From: Nemertoderma westbladi
Lineage: Eukaryota > Xenacoelomorpha > Nemertodermatida > Nemertodermatidae
Assembly: GCA_032718475.1 (NCBI GenBank)
Contig: JAUCBJ010003446.1
Span: forward strand, 1-31,089
DNA length: 31,089 nucleotides
Direction: 5' to 3'
A program made the translations under genes and the position numbers. The notes beneath the pieces were generated by a model. That model searched no databases. It worked only from the letters and a program-made list of their open reading frames with translations, and was not told where the DNA came from. This document shows, one piece after another, positions 1 to 10,729 of this stretch. Within the stretch, counting starts at the first letter, position 1, and each line of letters opens with the position of its first letter.

Positions 1-1010
1 TCCAATGGACTTTGGTTTGGTTCTTAACCAATACGTCACTTGTTCTAATAATAAATCTCATTAGTTCCAATGTACTTTAGTTCCACATCAAAACGTACTT
101 CAGTTCTAAAGCAAACGTGTGTTGTTATAATCTGGGCGTCAGTAGTTCTAAATGTAATGCCCGAAATCGACAATTTATGTATACAAATTTCAGTAAGAGG
201 TAATTGGCAACCATATTTGATTGTGATTGTTGTTTATATGTGGCTTGGATAACTTATAACTTATCATGTTTGCTCTGTTTGTCTTCCTTGTTACCATGCA
301 TAACAAAATACATATTTTGTATTCAGCAAGGGATATATTTATAGAGATCATATTGTCTTATCTTAGCAACATATTGACTTTATAACAATCAACATATTAA
401 TATTGATTGTTAAAAAGGAAGTAAATAATTAAGAACTAATTAAGGATGCAATTCATCTTGTTTCGGCGAATTAACAATTATGGAAACGAACCCGGTTCCT
501 TTGGAAACCATTTTCTATCAAAAACAATATAGCAAAGCCAATAGTACATGTAAAAGTTGTATTTTTGCTAGTAATCAGATGTTATAGAAATTTGTGGGAG
601 AAATACAGAGTGATTGATGTTAATTTTACAATTTATATTCGGAATGATATTGCTAAGTGCCCATCATTTTCCATTTTCAAATCAAGATGCGAAATATTCT
701 ATAGGATCTTACAACCCGAAACACCATTCCCTTCAGAATCACAGAAATAAATCAAATATATTTATAAATTTGACGATATATTTTAGAATAACTGACGCTT
801 AGAACAACTTGTGCGCAATTAAGTCTAAGCGGTTATTCAATTGGAATTAATGATGTTCACAATTTGAACTACTGTCGCTGTGATTAGAACTATTGGTGTA
901 TTCCGGTTTGGGACAAATGCCGTCCAGTTTAAAACTTAGGAATTAATGACGTTTATGGTTAGAACTACTGACTGACACCTCCATTGGAACTAATGAAGTA
1001 TCAAAAATAT
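1..1010. repeat. Degenerate inverted-repeat element with subterminal tandem motifs
   Basis: The right part (about 785-1005) carries at least six loose copies of a motif like GAACTAMTGAYG, spaced about 25-40 bases apart. The left part (about 1-160) carries the same motif in the opposite orientation, for example CATTAGTTCCAATG at 55 against CATTGGAACTAATG at 983. The middle (about 165-780) shows nothing recognisable. This looks like an old fold-back or MITE-type element lying upstream of the first visible exon. I cannot define its exact ends, and the left end may be cut by the window. No convincing exon was seen in 1-1261. Confidence 0.4.
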
Positions 1011-1261
1011 AATGTAAGTATAGTAAGTAAAATTATAGTTGCAAGTTAAAAATATAGTAATGTATTGGTTTCCTGCCGGTCCTGTTTTGTTCAATGGTTA
1101 TAACGAACAAGAGTAATTACTCCTAAATGTTAAAAGCATGGCAATTTTAATTGTTATATTTATCTTTGCAATTTTAATATTATTTGTAAACGATGTTTTA
1201 TTTATGATTTTCTTTATTACTCTTAGCTTAGATTTCTTGCTGTAAATAATTATTTTTTTAG

Positions 1262-1423
1262 GGAGGGGAATACACATCACAGGCCAGTCCACTATGTATC
1301 AGCACAACAACACCATGTGACCCAGCTGGGGAACATTGTATCCTGGCAAACATTGACTACAATACTTGGAGTGAGTGGCTGCCATGGACACAGTGTTCAT
1401 CAACATGTGGTGGAGGTTTTCAG
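1262..1423 (+). CDS. Exon 1 (of those visible): thrombospondin type-1 repeat, N-terminal half
   Basis: This is a 54-codon exon bounded by a T-rich AG acceptor (1260-1261) and a GT donor (1424). It encodes a Cys-containing lead-in followed by WSEWLPWTQCSSTCGGGFQ, which is the hallmark WxxWxxWxxCSxTCGGG core of a thrombospondin type-1 repeat. TSP1 repeats are extracellular, disulphide-bonded and often C-mannosylated on the Trp residues, and they bind glycosaminoglycans or other matrix partners. The exon ends in phase 0 and joins exon 2, which supplies the R-x-R-x-C strand. The protein must begin upstream of the window or in exons I could not see. The acceptor and its phase are inferred from the open frame, since no upstream exon is visible to test them. 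Confidence 0.85.
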
Positions 1424-1822
1424 GTAAAATTATATCAAGCATGTTAATTGGAGAACGACCCAAATGAAAGAGGACAATGGGCTCCAATGTAATTTGTAAC
1501 ATAATTTGTAGCCAAGCTGAAAAAGTTTTATTCAGGGAAAAAAATCCCCAAAATGAAACAAAAGTCGCCTAGGACACTTTTTGAACATATTAAATTTGAA
1601 AATGTTGGAGCTATGCAGTATGCACGCACATATGGCAGAGCAATGCCCCATATATTTTATAAAAACTAACATTTTCATATTTCAATAGTCCTGTTAAATT
1701 CGGGACCCAGAAATAACGATGTAATCGACATATAAAATTTGCATAATGCATCCCAATTATTTCATCCAGGAATGGTGAGAAAAAATATTATGAAATATTA
1801 TTTAGTTTATTTTTATTTTTAG

Positions 1823-2069
1823 GAAAGACAACGCGAATGTCCTGGGAAATGTTTAGGAAAGGGCGAAGAATTTGAGTCATGCGGCTCAGATCCCTGCGGA
1901 AAATGGAAGAATATAGACGAGAACCCAGACTGTGACGCTGAATGTGGTCTGGGAAGTAGGATGTTTGTAAGAGAATGTTACATTGGTGACAATGTTGTTG
2001 ATGACTCACAGTGCACTGCGCTGGGACCAAAGATCATTACAATAGACTGCTACTCCGTGGAGTGTAGTG
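1823..2069 (+). CDS. Exon 2: end of first TSP1 repeat plus a second, degenerate TSP1 repeat
   Basis: The exon starts after TTTTTAG (acceptor AG at 1821-1822) and ends at the donor GTAGGT (2070). It has 247 bases, in phase 0 and out phase 1. It opens with ERQRECPGKCLGKGEEFESC, completing the first repeat (R-x-R-x-C then C..C), then a GSDPCG linker. A second unit follows with W, CDAECGLGSRMF, RECY and final cysteines, matching the spacing of a TSP1 repeat that has lost some Trp residues. The intron between the two exons (1424-1822) is 399 bases and contains nothing else I recognise. The next exon in phase 1 is the SRCR exon, 6.2 kb downstream, beyond a heavily invaded intron. Confidence 0.85.
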
Positions 2070-2167
2070 GTAGGTGTAGGTGTATAAACGGTTACATTGA
2101 AACATATCGCGACATGAAAAATATCGAGAGTAAAAATATCGAACACACTAGCTAGTACCATATAAAC

Positions 2168-3203
2168 CAAGGTGTACTAAATAACAGGTCATGCAGCGAG
2201 CGGATTTCTGAAATTTACGTGGGCCGATCTTTTCCCTGTTTATGGCACTTTTTTCATAATATTTCCTTAGGAACTTCTTTTATGCTACTTTTATTAGGTG
2301 GCTATAATGACTAGGGTTTATAGAAATGTAATAAAAAGTGTTTCTGGAATTTTTATCTTGTAGTTGCCAAGGTAACCGGATGCGCCTGTAATTCAAGACG
2401 ACGAGGGATTATGTTCTTGTGATTTGGTAAAGGGAATGAAATTCTATCAGAATAATTTACATTAAATTTTTTTTTTCAATTCCGTTTCCATGGTGATGGG
2501 TATTATGATAATTTGCCATTATGACCGCCAGTGAGAAATTTGGCTACTATTTACTATTTATTTCATTGACATGCCTGGTGGCTGTCCTTTGTTTCTAATA
2601 ATTGCAAACCGAAATTTAATATTCTGAAATGTAAAAAACATGCTGTCACAAGTCTTTCTATCTGATTGGACAGTTTTGGTTATTGTCACATATTGACCCT
2701 CATAACTTATTTACTTATTTACTTATTCACAATTTACTATTTATAAAATAAAATGTTGGCAATGTTAACTTACTATTTGACTGACAAACCGAATAAAAAT
2801 GGTGTTTTATAGATTTGGTAGACTTTGATTCAGATTTGCCATTGTACTTATTACCATGACAACGGGTATGTAAACAAATTCAAGTGTAAAATATTTTGAT
2901 AGACTTTTATTCCCTTTAATCACCTACCAAATCTCAAGAACAGAATCCCTCGTCGTCTTGAATTACAGGCGCGCAAAGTTTGAACTTTGGACCTTGTTAC
3001 CTTGGCAGCTACAAGATAAAAATTCCAGAAATACTTTTTTTATATTTCTATAAATCCTAGTCATCATATCCATCTAAGAAAAGTAGCATAAAAGTAGTTC
3101 CTAAGGAAATATTATGAAAATAGTATCATAAATAGGGAAACGATCGGCCCACGTTAATTTCAGCAATCCGCTCGCTGCATGACCTGTTATTTAGTACACC
3201 TTG
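2168..3203. mobile_element. hAT-type palindromic MITE with 8-bp target site duplication
   Basis: The element begins CAAGGTGTAC (2168) and ends GTACACCTTG (3203), an exact 10-bp terminal match. The inverted arms continue with high identity for about 300 bases on each side (2168-2470 against 2880-3203). Weaker matching continues towards the centre, so almost the whole 1036-bp element could fold back on itself. It is flanked by the perfect 8-bp direct repeat ATATAAAC (2160-2167 and 3204-3211). An 8-bp duplication with CA-starting ends is characteristic of hAT-superfamily transposons. There is no transposase frame, so it must have been mobilised in trans. The clean 8-bp duplication suggests fairly recent insertion. 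Confidence 0.8.
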
Positions 3204-3648
3204 ATATAAACTAAAATAAACATTGTTTTTGTAAAACACTAGCTACCAATTAAAATGTTAGGAAACTATATATAATAAATAACATATAATATAATATATA
3301 ACTATATAATATTTGAAATAAAATGTGTGAATAAAAATGTAGTAGCTAGTAGTATGTAAGAATATTATTGTAACAAACTAATGGAAAGAAATAATACTCA
3401 ATCCTCAGTAAGAGAATATTTCATTGACATATGTGCTGCATTCACTTTTTCTTACTTCTAACCTGCTGGCTGCTGCCCTTAATTTCGTATTACTAATATA
3501 ATAAAGATCACTATAATTAATATAAATTTGAAGAATAACGTATTAGAGTTGGAAAGCGAATTGGAAGCGGAAGTATAATAAATTGGAACAGAAGAATCGA
3601 ATATCTAAACCAGTTAAAAACATCGAATAGAATCGGTCACACTGGGAA

Positions 3649-4837
3649 ATGGATCAGCAGAGCGTGATTAATATTTCCGACACCATTATCTCAGACGACC
3701 CCACAGAGGCTCTTCTTCGGCGGAGTAGAGCTAGACCAATCGGATATTACTTCACTCGAAGGTTCAAACTGGCTCACTGGTACAATTATCGAATCTATCA
3801 TCAAGTTCTTCTGCAGCGAATCATTAACCATGCGTTCATGGGTGTTCAACCCCCAGTTCATTCACACCTATCGCAGTCGTGGATATAAGGCAATTGAGAC
3901 CTGGACATCCCAGGCTGATCATCCGCTCTTCTACAACTACCTGTTCTTCCCGATCCTCGTTCATAGTAAATCCGAGGGACAGCTGAACCACTGGTGTCTT
4001 GCAGTGCTCAAACCACATGAAAAGAGTATCAGATATTTCGACTCGCTTGCAGGTTTTGACCAGGAGGTCATTGACCTGATCTCGGACTGGACTTTAAAGG
4101 AAGCAGTCAAGGTAGGTTTGGGCAACTTCAATATCACCGCATCAGCAGAAATACATCAACCAATTCAGGACAACGGTTACCAGTGTGGTGTCTACGTGTG
4201 TCAGTACGCAAAAGCCTTGCTAAATAATGGTGGCATCTCAGGGGTCAATGACCAATCAACTGCTGGACTCAGGGTCAATCTGCTGCAGCTTATTAAAGAC
4301 CGTAACCAGCCGCCAGAAGCCACACTGCCAGAAGACACATCACCAGAAGCCACTCCGCTAGAAGCCACAATGACAGATACCACAACGCCAGAAGCCACAT
4401 CACGCCAGACCCTAACTCCCACAGTATCTTTCGCTGCACACAGCATCGATCACCAACCCAAACCCACCGGAATATGTAGCGAGAACAATGTCAGTTCATG
4501 TGACGCCACTGGAAAGTTTCCGTGCCCAGTATGTGGCCGTATGTTTGCTCGGACTGTCAATAACGGTCGGCTTCGCCCACACAGTCCGCATGGCAACCAG
4601 TGTACGGGATCTGGATCATTGCTCACACCAGCTGAAACTCTTACTGTTACTAGCCAATCAGGTCATCCCGAAACGGCGCCTGGCCTTTCCTCGTCATCCT
4701 CCAGAGTAAGCCTACTGGAAAAGTTGCTTGGAAACCGCCAGAGACAAGTGAAACATGTTCCCAGAGGATCTCGGAGCAATCTAGCTGATCTTCTACGAGA
4801 GATTATGGAACTCCATCACTTCCGATCCGACAAATGA
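3649..4837 (+). pseudogene. LINE ORF, N-terminal part: Ulp1-like cysteine protease and zinc finger
   Basis: An ATG at 3649 opens a short frame. The protease continues in another frame from about 3750 (WLTGTIIESIIKFF, resembling the substrate-binding start of Ulp1 domains) to the stop at 4837. The three catalytic positions of family C48 are visible: His in NHWCLAVL (codon near 3989), Asp in RYFDSL (near 4040) and Cys in QDNGYQCGVYVC (near 4184), with the usual preceding Gln. A Thr/Pro/Glu-rich linker with PEATxxEAT repeats follows. Next comes a C-x2-C finger (CPVCGRMF, about 4521-4545) with a downstream His and Cys. In the NeSL and Utopia groups such proteases are thought to process the polyprotein or interfere with SUMO/ubiquitin pathways. 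The catalytic residues survive although the frame is broken near 3745. Confidence 0.8.
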
Positions 4838-6481
4838 AGACAGTTGGGAAAGATTGCTTATGGTGGGACACGCCTGCCTTGCTGTACCAAAGCGTGGGGG
4901 TAGAAGGCACCAAAAGTCGTTAGCTAGTATAATAAACCAACGCATCGTTGCATATCGTACAGGCTGCGTGAACCTTGAGTCCGAACCCCCACGTCAGTCC
5001 CGAACAAATGCTAGGAAGAGAGATGACTTAACTCGCTTGGCAACCTTGGTGGCAGAGAAAATTGATGAGGGTGATGTAAAGGGAGCGATAAGGCTTGCCT
5101 CCTCAACAGATACCATGGCCCCTAACAACTCTGAGACTGGAGAAATTGAAGTCCAAACATCCACCTTGCCCTCCTGACAGACGACAACTACCACCGATGA
5201 CTGAGAGCCTCGCCCCTCCGGCCACCCCTGACATCATCAGAAAATTAATTAACTCCTTCCCCAACGGAAGTGCTGGAGGTCCAGATGGAATACGACCACA
5301 AATTTGTTAAAGACCTTATAAGCCCATCCACTGGAGAATCTGGATCCCGTTTGCTCAGAGCGCTCTGCAAACTCATTGACTGCATCATTGACGGCAAAAC
5401 ACCAGCCTCAGTCTGCCCGACCGAATTCGGAGCACACTTGTTTGCCTTCGTGATGCCAGGGAAGATCAGACCTATAGCAGTAGGCAACTCGCTGCGGCGG
5501 CTCTGCTCTAAATACGCCGGACAAATAGCAAAGGAGAAGCGGTGCAACTCGTATGGAATTGTGCAGTTAGGTATCGGCACCAAGAATGGTGCTGAGGCTG
5601 TCGCACATGCGACTAGGTCAATGACCACCGCCACTAATGATTGGTGCTGTTGAAGGTAGACTTTAGCAACGCATTTAATACTCTCCGGCACGACTCATTC
5701 CTTGAACATATTTATGATCACACACCAGTAATATACAACTATGCACTTTCAGCATATGGAACCAGCAGCCACCTCATCTACGCAGACACCGTACTATCTT
5801 CTGAAGAGGGCCTTCACCAAGGCGACCCAGAGGGGCCATATATATTTGGCGACACTGTCAACCCACTGGCCCAGTCAATGGAGTCAAACTTCAACATGTG
5901 GTATCTGAATGATGGAAACCAAGCTGACCAGTACCCCGTTGTGCTCGCGGATCTGCAAAAGATAATGTCGGAAGGTGCTGCACTAGGTCTCAGAGTAAAC
6001 CCCTCCAGGTGTGAGCTATATTTCCTGGGTAATGTTCCACCAGTTGATCGCCAACGGATAGAGAACGAATTTGACGCCATATGCCCAAGTATCAAGTTCC
6101 CACCAACAGAGGATCTAATCATGCTAGGCACGCCCATTGGTACTAATACAATCAAAACGTGCCTGAATAAGAAAGTCAGCAACCTCACAACACTAAGTAG
6201 TCGTCTCCACCTACTTGACAACCACCATGGCTTCTTCCTCCTGAAGAGCTCCATCTCTATGGCTTATGTATTTCCTTCGGTCTGCCCCATGTTTTTCATT
6301 TCCGGAGCTACTTGATGACTATGATAAGACGCTGCGCAGCGCACTGGAATCCGTTTCCAACACCCGGATTAACGACTCAGCTTGGAAGCAAGCATGCCTG
6401 CCAGCCCGGATGGGAGGCCTCGGTATTAGTTCAGCCACATTGCTCGCACCACCTGCCTTCTTGGCATCCGTGGCTGTGTGA
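4838..6481 (+). pseudogene. LINE ORF, central part: reverse transcriptase relic
   Basis: This segment is spread over at least five frames. It begins with a pre-RT region (GDVKGAIRLASS, then PPDRRQLPP) and passes into the fingers motif GSAGGPDGIRPQ (about 5268-5303). It continues with GKIRPIAVGNSLRRLCSKYA, palm motif A KVDFSNAFNTL (near 5656), and motif B HQGDPEGPYIFGD (near 5817). The motif C position reads YLND at 5902-5913. Active RTs have YxDD there, so the first catalytic Asp has become Asn, explained by a single G-to-A change at 5908. The thumb (GLRVNPSRCELYFLG) and a Trp/Leu-rich post-RT region (WKQACLPARMGGLGI) follow. The frame changes are near 5115, 5290, 5640 and 6270, plus the stop at 4837. 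Confidence 0.8.
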
Positions 6482-7408
6482 GGAACTCTCTAGCCGACTC
6501 TTCACCGCTTCTCAGCGCAGCCCAGACCAAACATTGGAAATCGCAATGGATCTATGGAAATCCTCAATCACACCGGAATCAGTGCCACCAACTAGCACCA
6601 ACCAGAAATCTTGGACAACACCAATCCACGGAGTCAACCTTGCTTCACTTCACACCTCCGCCTCACCCCCCGATATTGCCCGGCTCAACTCGGTGGAAGA
6701 CCCAACCGCAGGTTGTTGGCTCGATGCTATTCCAAGTTCTGCTTTGGGCATCAAGTTAACGGATGCTCAGTTCAGGATCTCCATCGCGACCAGCCTCGGA
6801 TGCCGGGTTACCGAGCCCCATGAGTGTACCAGGTGTGGCACTGCTGTTGAAGCTCATGGCCTACACGGACTCTCGTGCCAACAAAGTGCTGGCCAGTTGC
6901 CTCGCCACACAATGATCAATGAGATTGTAAAGCGGGCACTGGCCAGCTGTGTCGTACCATCCATCCTAGAACCACCGGGTCTATGCGAGGGGATGCCAAA
7001 CGAGTAGACGGGATGTCCCTAGTCCCCTGGTCCAGGGGCAAAACGCTGACATGGGACGCCACGGTTGTACACCCACTCGCCCAAAGCCACCTGGCAACAA
7101 GCATACATACCGGCGGACGTGCTGCTGAAAACCAGGAAACCCTCAAGATCAGGAAATATCAGGAGCTCATTGACCATGGTTTCCTGTTCACGCCAGTCGC
7201 CTTTGAAACGTTTGGTCGCCCCGGTCCGGCAACAGAAGTTTTCCCGAAGGAGGTCGGTAGGAGGATACATTCATCGACACAGGATCCTCGCTCCCATCGT
7301 TTCCTGCTTCAGCGCATCGCGGTCGTAATAATCATTGGGAACTCGGCCGCAGTCCTCGGTACAGTTGAATCTCCGTCAGAGGGCCTATTCGATATCCTAG
7401 GCAGCTAG
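6482..7408 (+). pseudogene. LINE ORF, C-terminal part: CCHC finger and restriction-like endonuclease
   Basis: The frame ending at 7007 carries TEPHECTRCGTAVEAHGLHG then LSC, the C-x2-C-x~8-H-x4-C finger found just before the endonuclease in R2/NeSL-type elements. After a frame change near 6980, the next frame encodes RVDGMSLVPWSRGK, then LTWDATVVHPLA, a K-rich stretch ending KYQELIDHGFLFTPVAFETFG, and EVGRRI. The R(P)DG ... WDAT ... K pattern fits the PD-(D/E)xK restriction-like endonuclease of these LINEs, which nicks the target and primes reverse transcription. The usual Pro of PDG is Val here. The stop codon is TAG at 7406-7408. An AT-rich 3' UTR of about 200 bases follows, without a clear poly(A) tail. 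Confidence 0.75.
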
Positions 7409-7639
7409 ATAGCACTTCTTCGGGCACCTGTACTATATATATTTAATATACATTTTATTGTGATTTATGAACACTGAAAGTATAATAATAACTTTTATAA
7501 TATTTACCCACCGATTAAATTATATTATAGGTGGTTGATTGGATGTATGATCAAAAAATAAATAAAACAAAAATATATAACTTATTTTAAAAAATTATTG
7601 TTATAGCTATAGTTTTTGTAAAAACACTAGCTACCATAA

Positions 7640-8178
7640 AAATTTATTATACTTGCGATATTTTTACTCTCGATGTTTTTACTCTCGATATTTTTATTCT
7701 CAATATTTATACTCTCAATACTTTTACTCGCGATATTTCCGATATTTTTCATCTTGCGATATTTTTACTCTCAATATTTTTACTCGCGATATTATAGATA
7801 TTTTTCATCTTGCGATAATTTTACTCTCGATATTTATCAATACTCGATATTTTTACTCGCGATATTATAGATATTTTTCATCTTGCGATAATTTTACTCT
7901 CGATATTTATCAATACTCGATATTTTTACTCGCGATATTATAGATATTTTTCATCTTGCGATAATTTTACTATCGATATTTATCAATACTCGATATTTTT
8001 ACTCACGATATTTTTACTCTCGATATTTATCAATACTCGATATTTTTACTCACGATATTTTTACTCTCGATATTTTTACTCTCGCTATTTTTCTCTCTAT
8101 ATTTTTTTTGCTCACGATATTTTTACTCTCGATATATTTTAATCGCGATATTTTTCCAGTCTCGATATTTTTCACCAA
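7640..8178. repeat. CGATATTTTTACTC minisatellite with a 73-bp higher-order unit
   Basis: The basic unit is about 15 bases (TCGATATTTTTACTC with variants) and is repeated across more than 500 bases. Inside it, a 73-bp higher-order unit (GCGATATTATAGATATTTTT then CATCTTGCGATAATTTTACT and a TATCAATACTC segment) is present three times, at 7786-7858, 7859-7931 and 7932-8004, almost identically. The reading frame stays open for stretches only because the sequence is simple. I do not regard the Tyr/Phe/Ser-rich translations as protein. The same motif occurs inverted at about 2105-2142, at the other end of the intron-2 insertion. Confidence 0.85.
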
Positions 8179-8288
8179 TACCATATAAACTGTTACTCAA
8201 TGACTATAGACTAATAATACAACACTAATAAAAATTGAATTAAGCTAGTATTATTTGGATTAATTTTATTATATTTATGTTGTTTCAG

Positions 8289-8594
8289 CTGCTTTACGAT
8301 TACGCGAATCAGCATCTGTTGGATCAGGAAAATTGGAAGTTTTTGATTATCACCTCAACGACTGGAGGTCAGTTTGTGGAGCTAATGTACCCAGTCAGGC
8401 AACAGCATTGAAGGCCTGCCATTTATTGGGTTTCTCTGACCTGGAAGCAGTTCAGTTAGATACTGGAAGCTCTGTGTTCGGATTGGTTGATGTTGATTGC
8501 TCAGGAGAGGAATTATCTTTTACTCAATGTTCACACCAAAGTATTACATATAAATCTGAGTGCAATGGACAGTCAGTAGCTTTATCTTGCTTAA
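8289..8594 (+). CDS. Exon 3: scavenger receptor cysteine-rich (SRCR) domain
   Basis: A single 306-base phase 1-1 exon after TTGTTTCAG encodes one complete SRCR domain of about 100 residues. Its features are LRLRESASVGSGKLEVFDYH, DWRSVCGANV, ALKACHLLGFSD, FGLVDVDCSGEELSFTQCSH and SECNGQSVALSCL. Six cysteines are present in the positions of a group A SRCR domain, and the exon encodes the whole domain. SRCR domains are extracellular ligand-binding modules found in scavenger receptors and in large mosaic proteins that are especially abundant in sponges, echinoderms and amphioxus. The exon ends in phase 1 at the donor GTAAGT and joins the exon at 16726. Confidence 0.93.
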
Positions 8595-9384
8595 GTAAGT
8601 ATTTAATACATACATCACATTTCGATATTAATTTCTGGAAGAATCCCCATTTTGATCGTTTCAACTTTTTTCAATTTTATAATAGTAATTATTCTACACA
8701 GTACAGAAAACAAGCAAAAATCTTTTATATAACACTAATGCTATATATATAAAATGCTCAGTTTGTCTGTTTGTACAGCTATATAAATCCATGTTGCATC
8801 TTTAATTTACTTTTGAATGTTGCAACTTTACTCGAAGTTTCGGAACCAGCACCACACCGGGGGTTGCAACACATTATTTTCCTGAAATTTACCAGCATTT
8901 TGTTCTTTATAGCACCATTTTATCGACAAAATTTACCCATAAATTGTAAAAATCTCTGCTGATTTGCTACCCCTAAATTGTAAAACCATTATTGGTCAAA
9001 AACGATTTAGATTAATTACAACAGCTTTATACATTTATTTATTACAGCTGTATAGATAACAATGCATAGTTACCCGAATTGAAAATACTGATTAAATCTG
9101 ACTAGTCTTACAAATAATAGCCATCTGCATTACTCATTAATTAAACTAGCAAGCTGTGCCTCATTTTTTTTAAATTAGGAAATATTTACCAATCCCATGT
9201 CAAATTTAATAATGTAATCAATGATTTACCAAACTTAGAAGGACTCTACATGTGATAGATAGTCACGTACTTGCTCAAAAACGAAAGTTCTCCGGAATTG
9301 TTATACTTTGTAAGGATTTATTATGTTGAATTAACGCACTCATTATGCAGGTATTTCAGAATTATCATAATTTCTACGTATTTC
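8595..9384. other. Intron 3, 5' part: no recognisable feature
   Basis: This is AT-rich intronic sequence following the SRCR exon donor. Short open frames occur but none has domain-like composition. I see no clear repeat, hairpin or RNA gene. Confidence 0.5.
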
Positions 9385-10187
9385 CTAAACTTTAGGAATA
9401 ATCCCTATACAATAAAATATATGATACGAGCATATTACTGCATGAAATTGCCCAACAAGTTGTTTCTCTTCTATAGGTGGTGACAAGTTCTTCCACACTT
9501 CCTGCATGTCACCAATTGATGTTGCGATTCCTGCACATACATCAATCTCGCTTGATGCTGCAACTACATTAACTTCAATGTCAGGATCTGAGTGGAGATG
9601 TACTCGTTTGAGTGGAGCCTTCCTTTTCTTAGAAATCGTCACTTTTCTGGCTGCTGATTTGGCCTCCTGAACCCGTTTTTTCTCTAAGAAGTCCATGGTC
9701 GTCGTAACTTCTGCCAACAGCTTGCATTTATGATGCTTTCATGAAAAAGCGCCTCCTTTTCTTTGGTTGATTTAGTTGGTGTTGGTTTTGGCTCAGCATC
9801 TTTTACCCATGAGTGGAGTCCACACCAACATCCACTTTACAGTATAACCAGCACCTGGCATTGGGTATTGAAGCAGTGGATCAGATGTTGGAAATGGTGG
9901 AGTTGAGGTCGTAGATACAGACAGAACTGTTGACGTTGATGCTGTTGATAACAACGAGCAGCGCACATTATCAATGGATAAGTTTGATTCTACATTGTGG
10001 AAATGCTAGTAGTGGGTCTGCACACAATGTCTGAAGTGTTCACTCTCTGGATCTTTGTGGGTGTTGCCTTTAAAAATTCGTTATATTCACCGTCATTCAA
10101 TTCTGGGCATCCCAGTGCCTCCCATTTGAGGTATTTCTTATATATTATTGGAATGAACCGTTTTACTGGATATTTTGTCTTATCCAC
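9385..10187 (-). pseudogene. Minus-strand coding relic, probably from a DNA transposon
   Basis: Two minus-strand frames (9990-10187 and 9385-9717) look protein-like but are separated by stops. The downstream one has a Lys/Arg-rich helix (EKKRVQEAKSAARKVTISKK) and then an acidic and Ser-rich stretch leading to DMQEVWKNLSPP. A basic patch followed by an acidic tail with a W-x-x-LSPP motif recalls the C-terminal tails of Tigger/CENP-B-like DDE transposases, but I am working from memory of the style rather than an alignment. The upstream piece contains KWEALGCPELNDGEYNEFLK, which I do not recognise. There is no DDE core. The relation to the plus-strand relic at 10730-11272 is unknown. Confidence 0.35.
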
Positions 10188-10729
10188 AGGAATAATTCCA
10201 CAAGAGCTAAATCCAAAACAGCCTGTTGAACTCTGGTGGTGTTACTATATAGTATATACATTTGCATCTCAAGTGCTAAAAGATGGACGAATCAGCTTTA
10301 TGCATTGGTGAAAAATTGACATGTGAAATAGCGGCATCCTTTTACTTTGTGAAACCCGCTATATCATCTGTCTTAATGAAATTAGTTAAAAATATAATCG
10401 ATCTGAATGACATGGAACTGGGAGTAATGTGCAATTTTGTAGGAAGATATATGTGAGAGTTGATAGGTCTAAGTCGAAATGTGTGAAGTTTCGAAGAGTT
10501 GAATCGTTTTCTTTGCAGTCTTACAAATAATTCAATGAATCAAATACAGTTTTTTGAGTGACTGTGATGAATGTATTGATAGTGGACCCATGTATGGTCA
10601 GCCTAATATTGTGTCGCCCTTCCCTCCTAATATTGTTACCTACATATAATGATGTTTTATCAAATATTTATACTTATTACAATTTTTGTGATGGTGTGGA
10701 AATCACCAATTCACCTTGATTAAGAATCT
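10188..10729. other. Intron 3: unassigned stretch between two transposon relics
   Basis: This stretch is AT-rich with multiple stops in all frames. It may be decayed transposon sequence, given the coding relics on both sides, but no motif supports that directly. Confidence 0.3.

Larger units (their letters stand above)
3249..7611 (+). mobile_element. Decayed non-LTR retrotransposon with Ulp1 protease, RT and restriction-like endonuclease (NeSL-like)
   Basis: The coding relics run in one direction from about 3649 to 7408, in this order: C48 (Ulp1) protease, zinc finger, reverse transcriptase, CCHC-type finger, and restriction-like endonuclease. This single-ORF architecture belongs to the R2/NeSL-type lineages of LINEs. 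NeSL-1 and Utopia are the known groups that carry Ulp1 proteases. A nearly identical direct repeat (GTTTTTGTAAAACACTAGCT then ACCA, 3225-3248; the same with one extra A at 7612-7636) flanks the element and is best read as its target site duplication. That places the 5' UTR at 3249-3648 and the 3' UTR at 7409-7611. The ORF is broken by at least seven frame changes, so the element is dead. Confidence 0.75.
2082..8195. repeat. Composite insertion filling intron 2, flanked by a short direct repeat
   Basis: TATAAACGGTTAC at 2082-2094 and TATAAACTGTTAC at 8184-8196 differ by one base and bracket almost the whole intron. Just inside the left copy is a short stretch (about 2105-2142) of GAAAAATATCGAGAGTAAAA-type sequence. 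The right side holds the same motif in the opposite orientation, amplified as a minisatellite (7640-8178). The simplest reading is one element with inverted, CGATATTTTTACTC-bearing ends that later received the MITE and the LINE listed below. It lies 13 bases after the exon-2 donor and about 93 bases before the SRCR exon. The direct repeat is short, so a chance match is possible. Confidence 0.35.

Noticed and set aside
70-252. 60-residue frame at the window start
   Set aside because: It lies in the degenerate inverted-repeat region, with no exon borders compatible with the gene and no domain.
5245-6254. Long minus-strand frames opposite the LINE
   Set aside because: They are shadows of the plus-strand reverse transcriptase, whose motifs are clear on the + strand.
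7653-7943. Tyr/Phe/Ser-rich open frames
   Set aside because: They are translations of the CGATATTTTTACTC minisatellite, open in several frames because of repeat composition.
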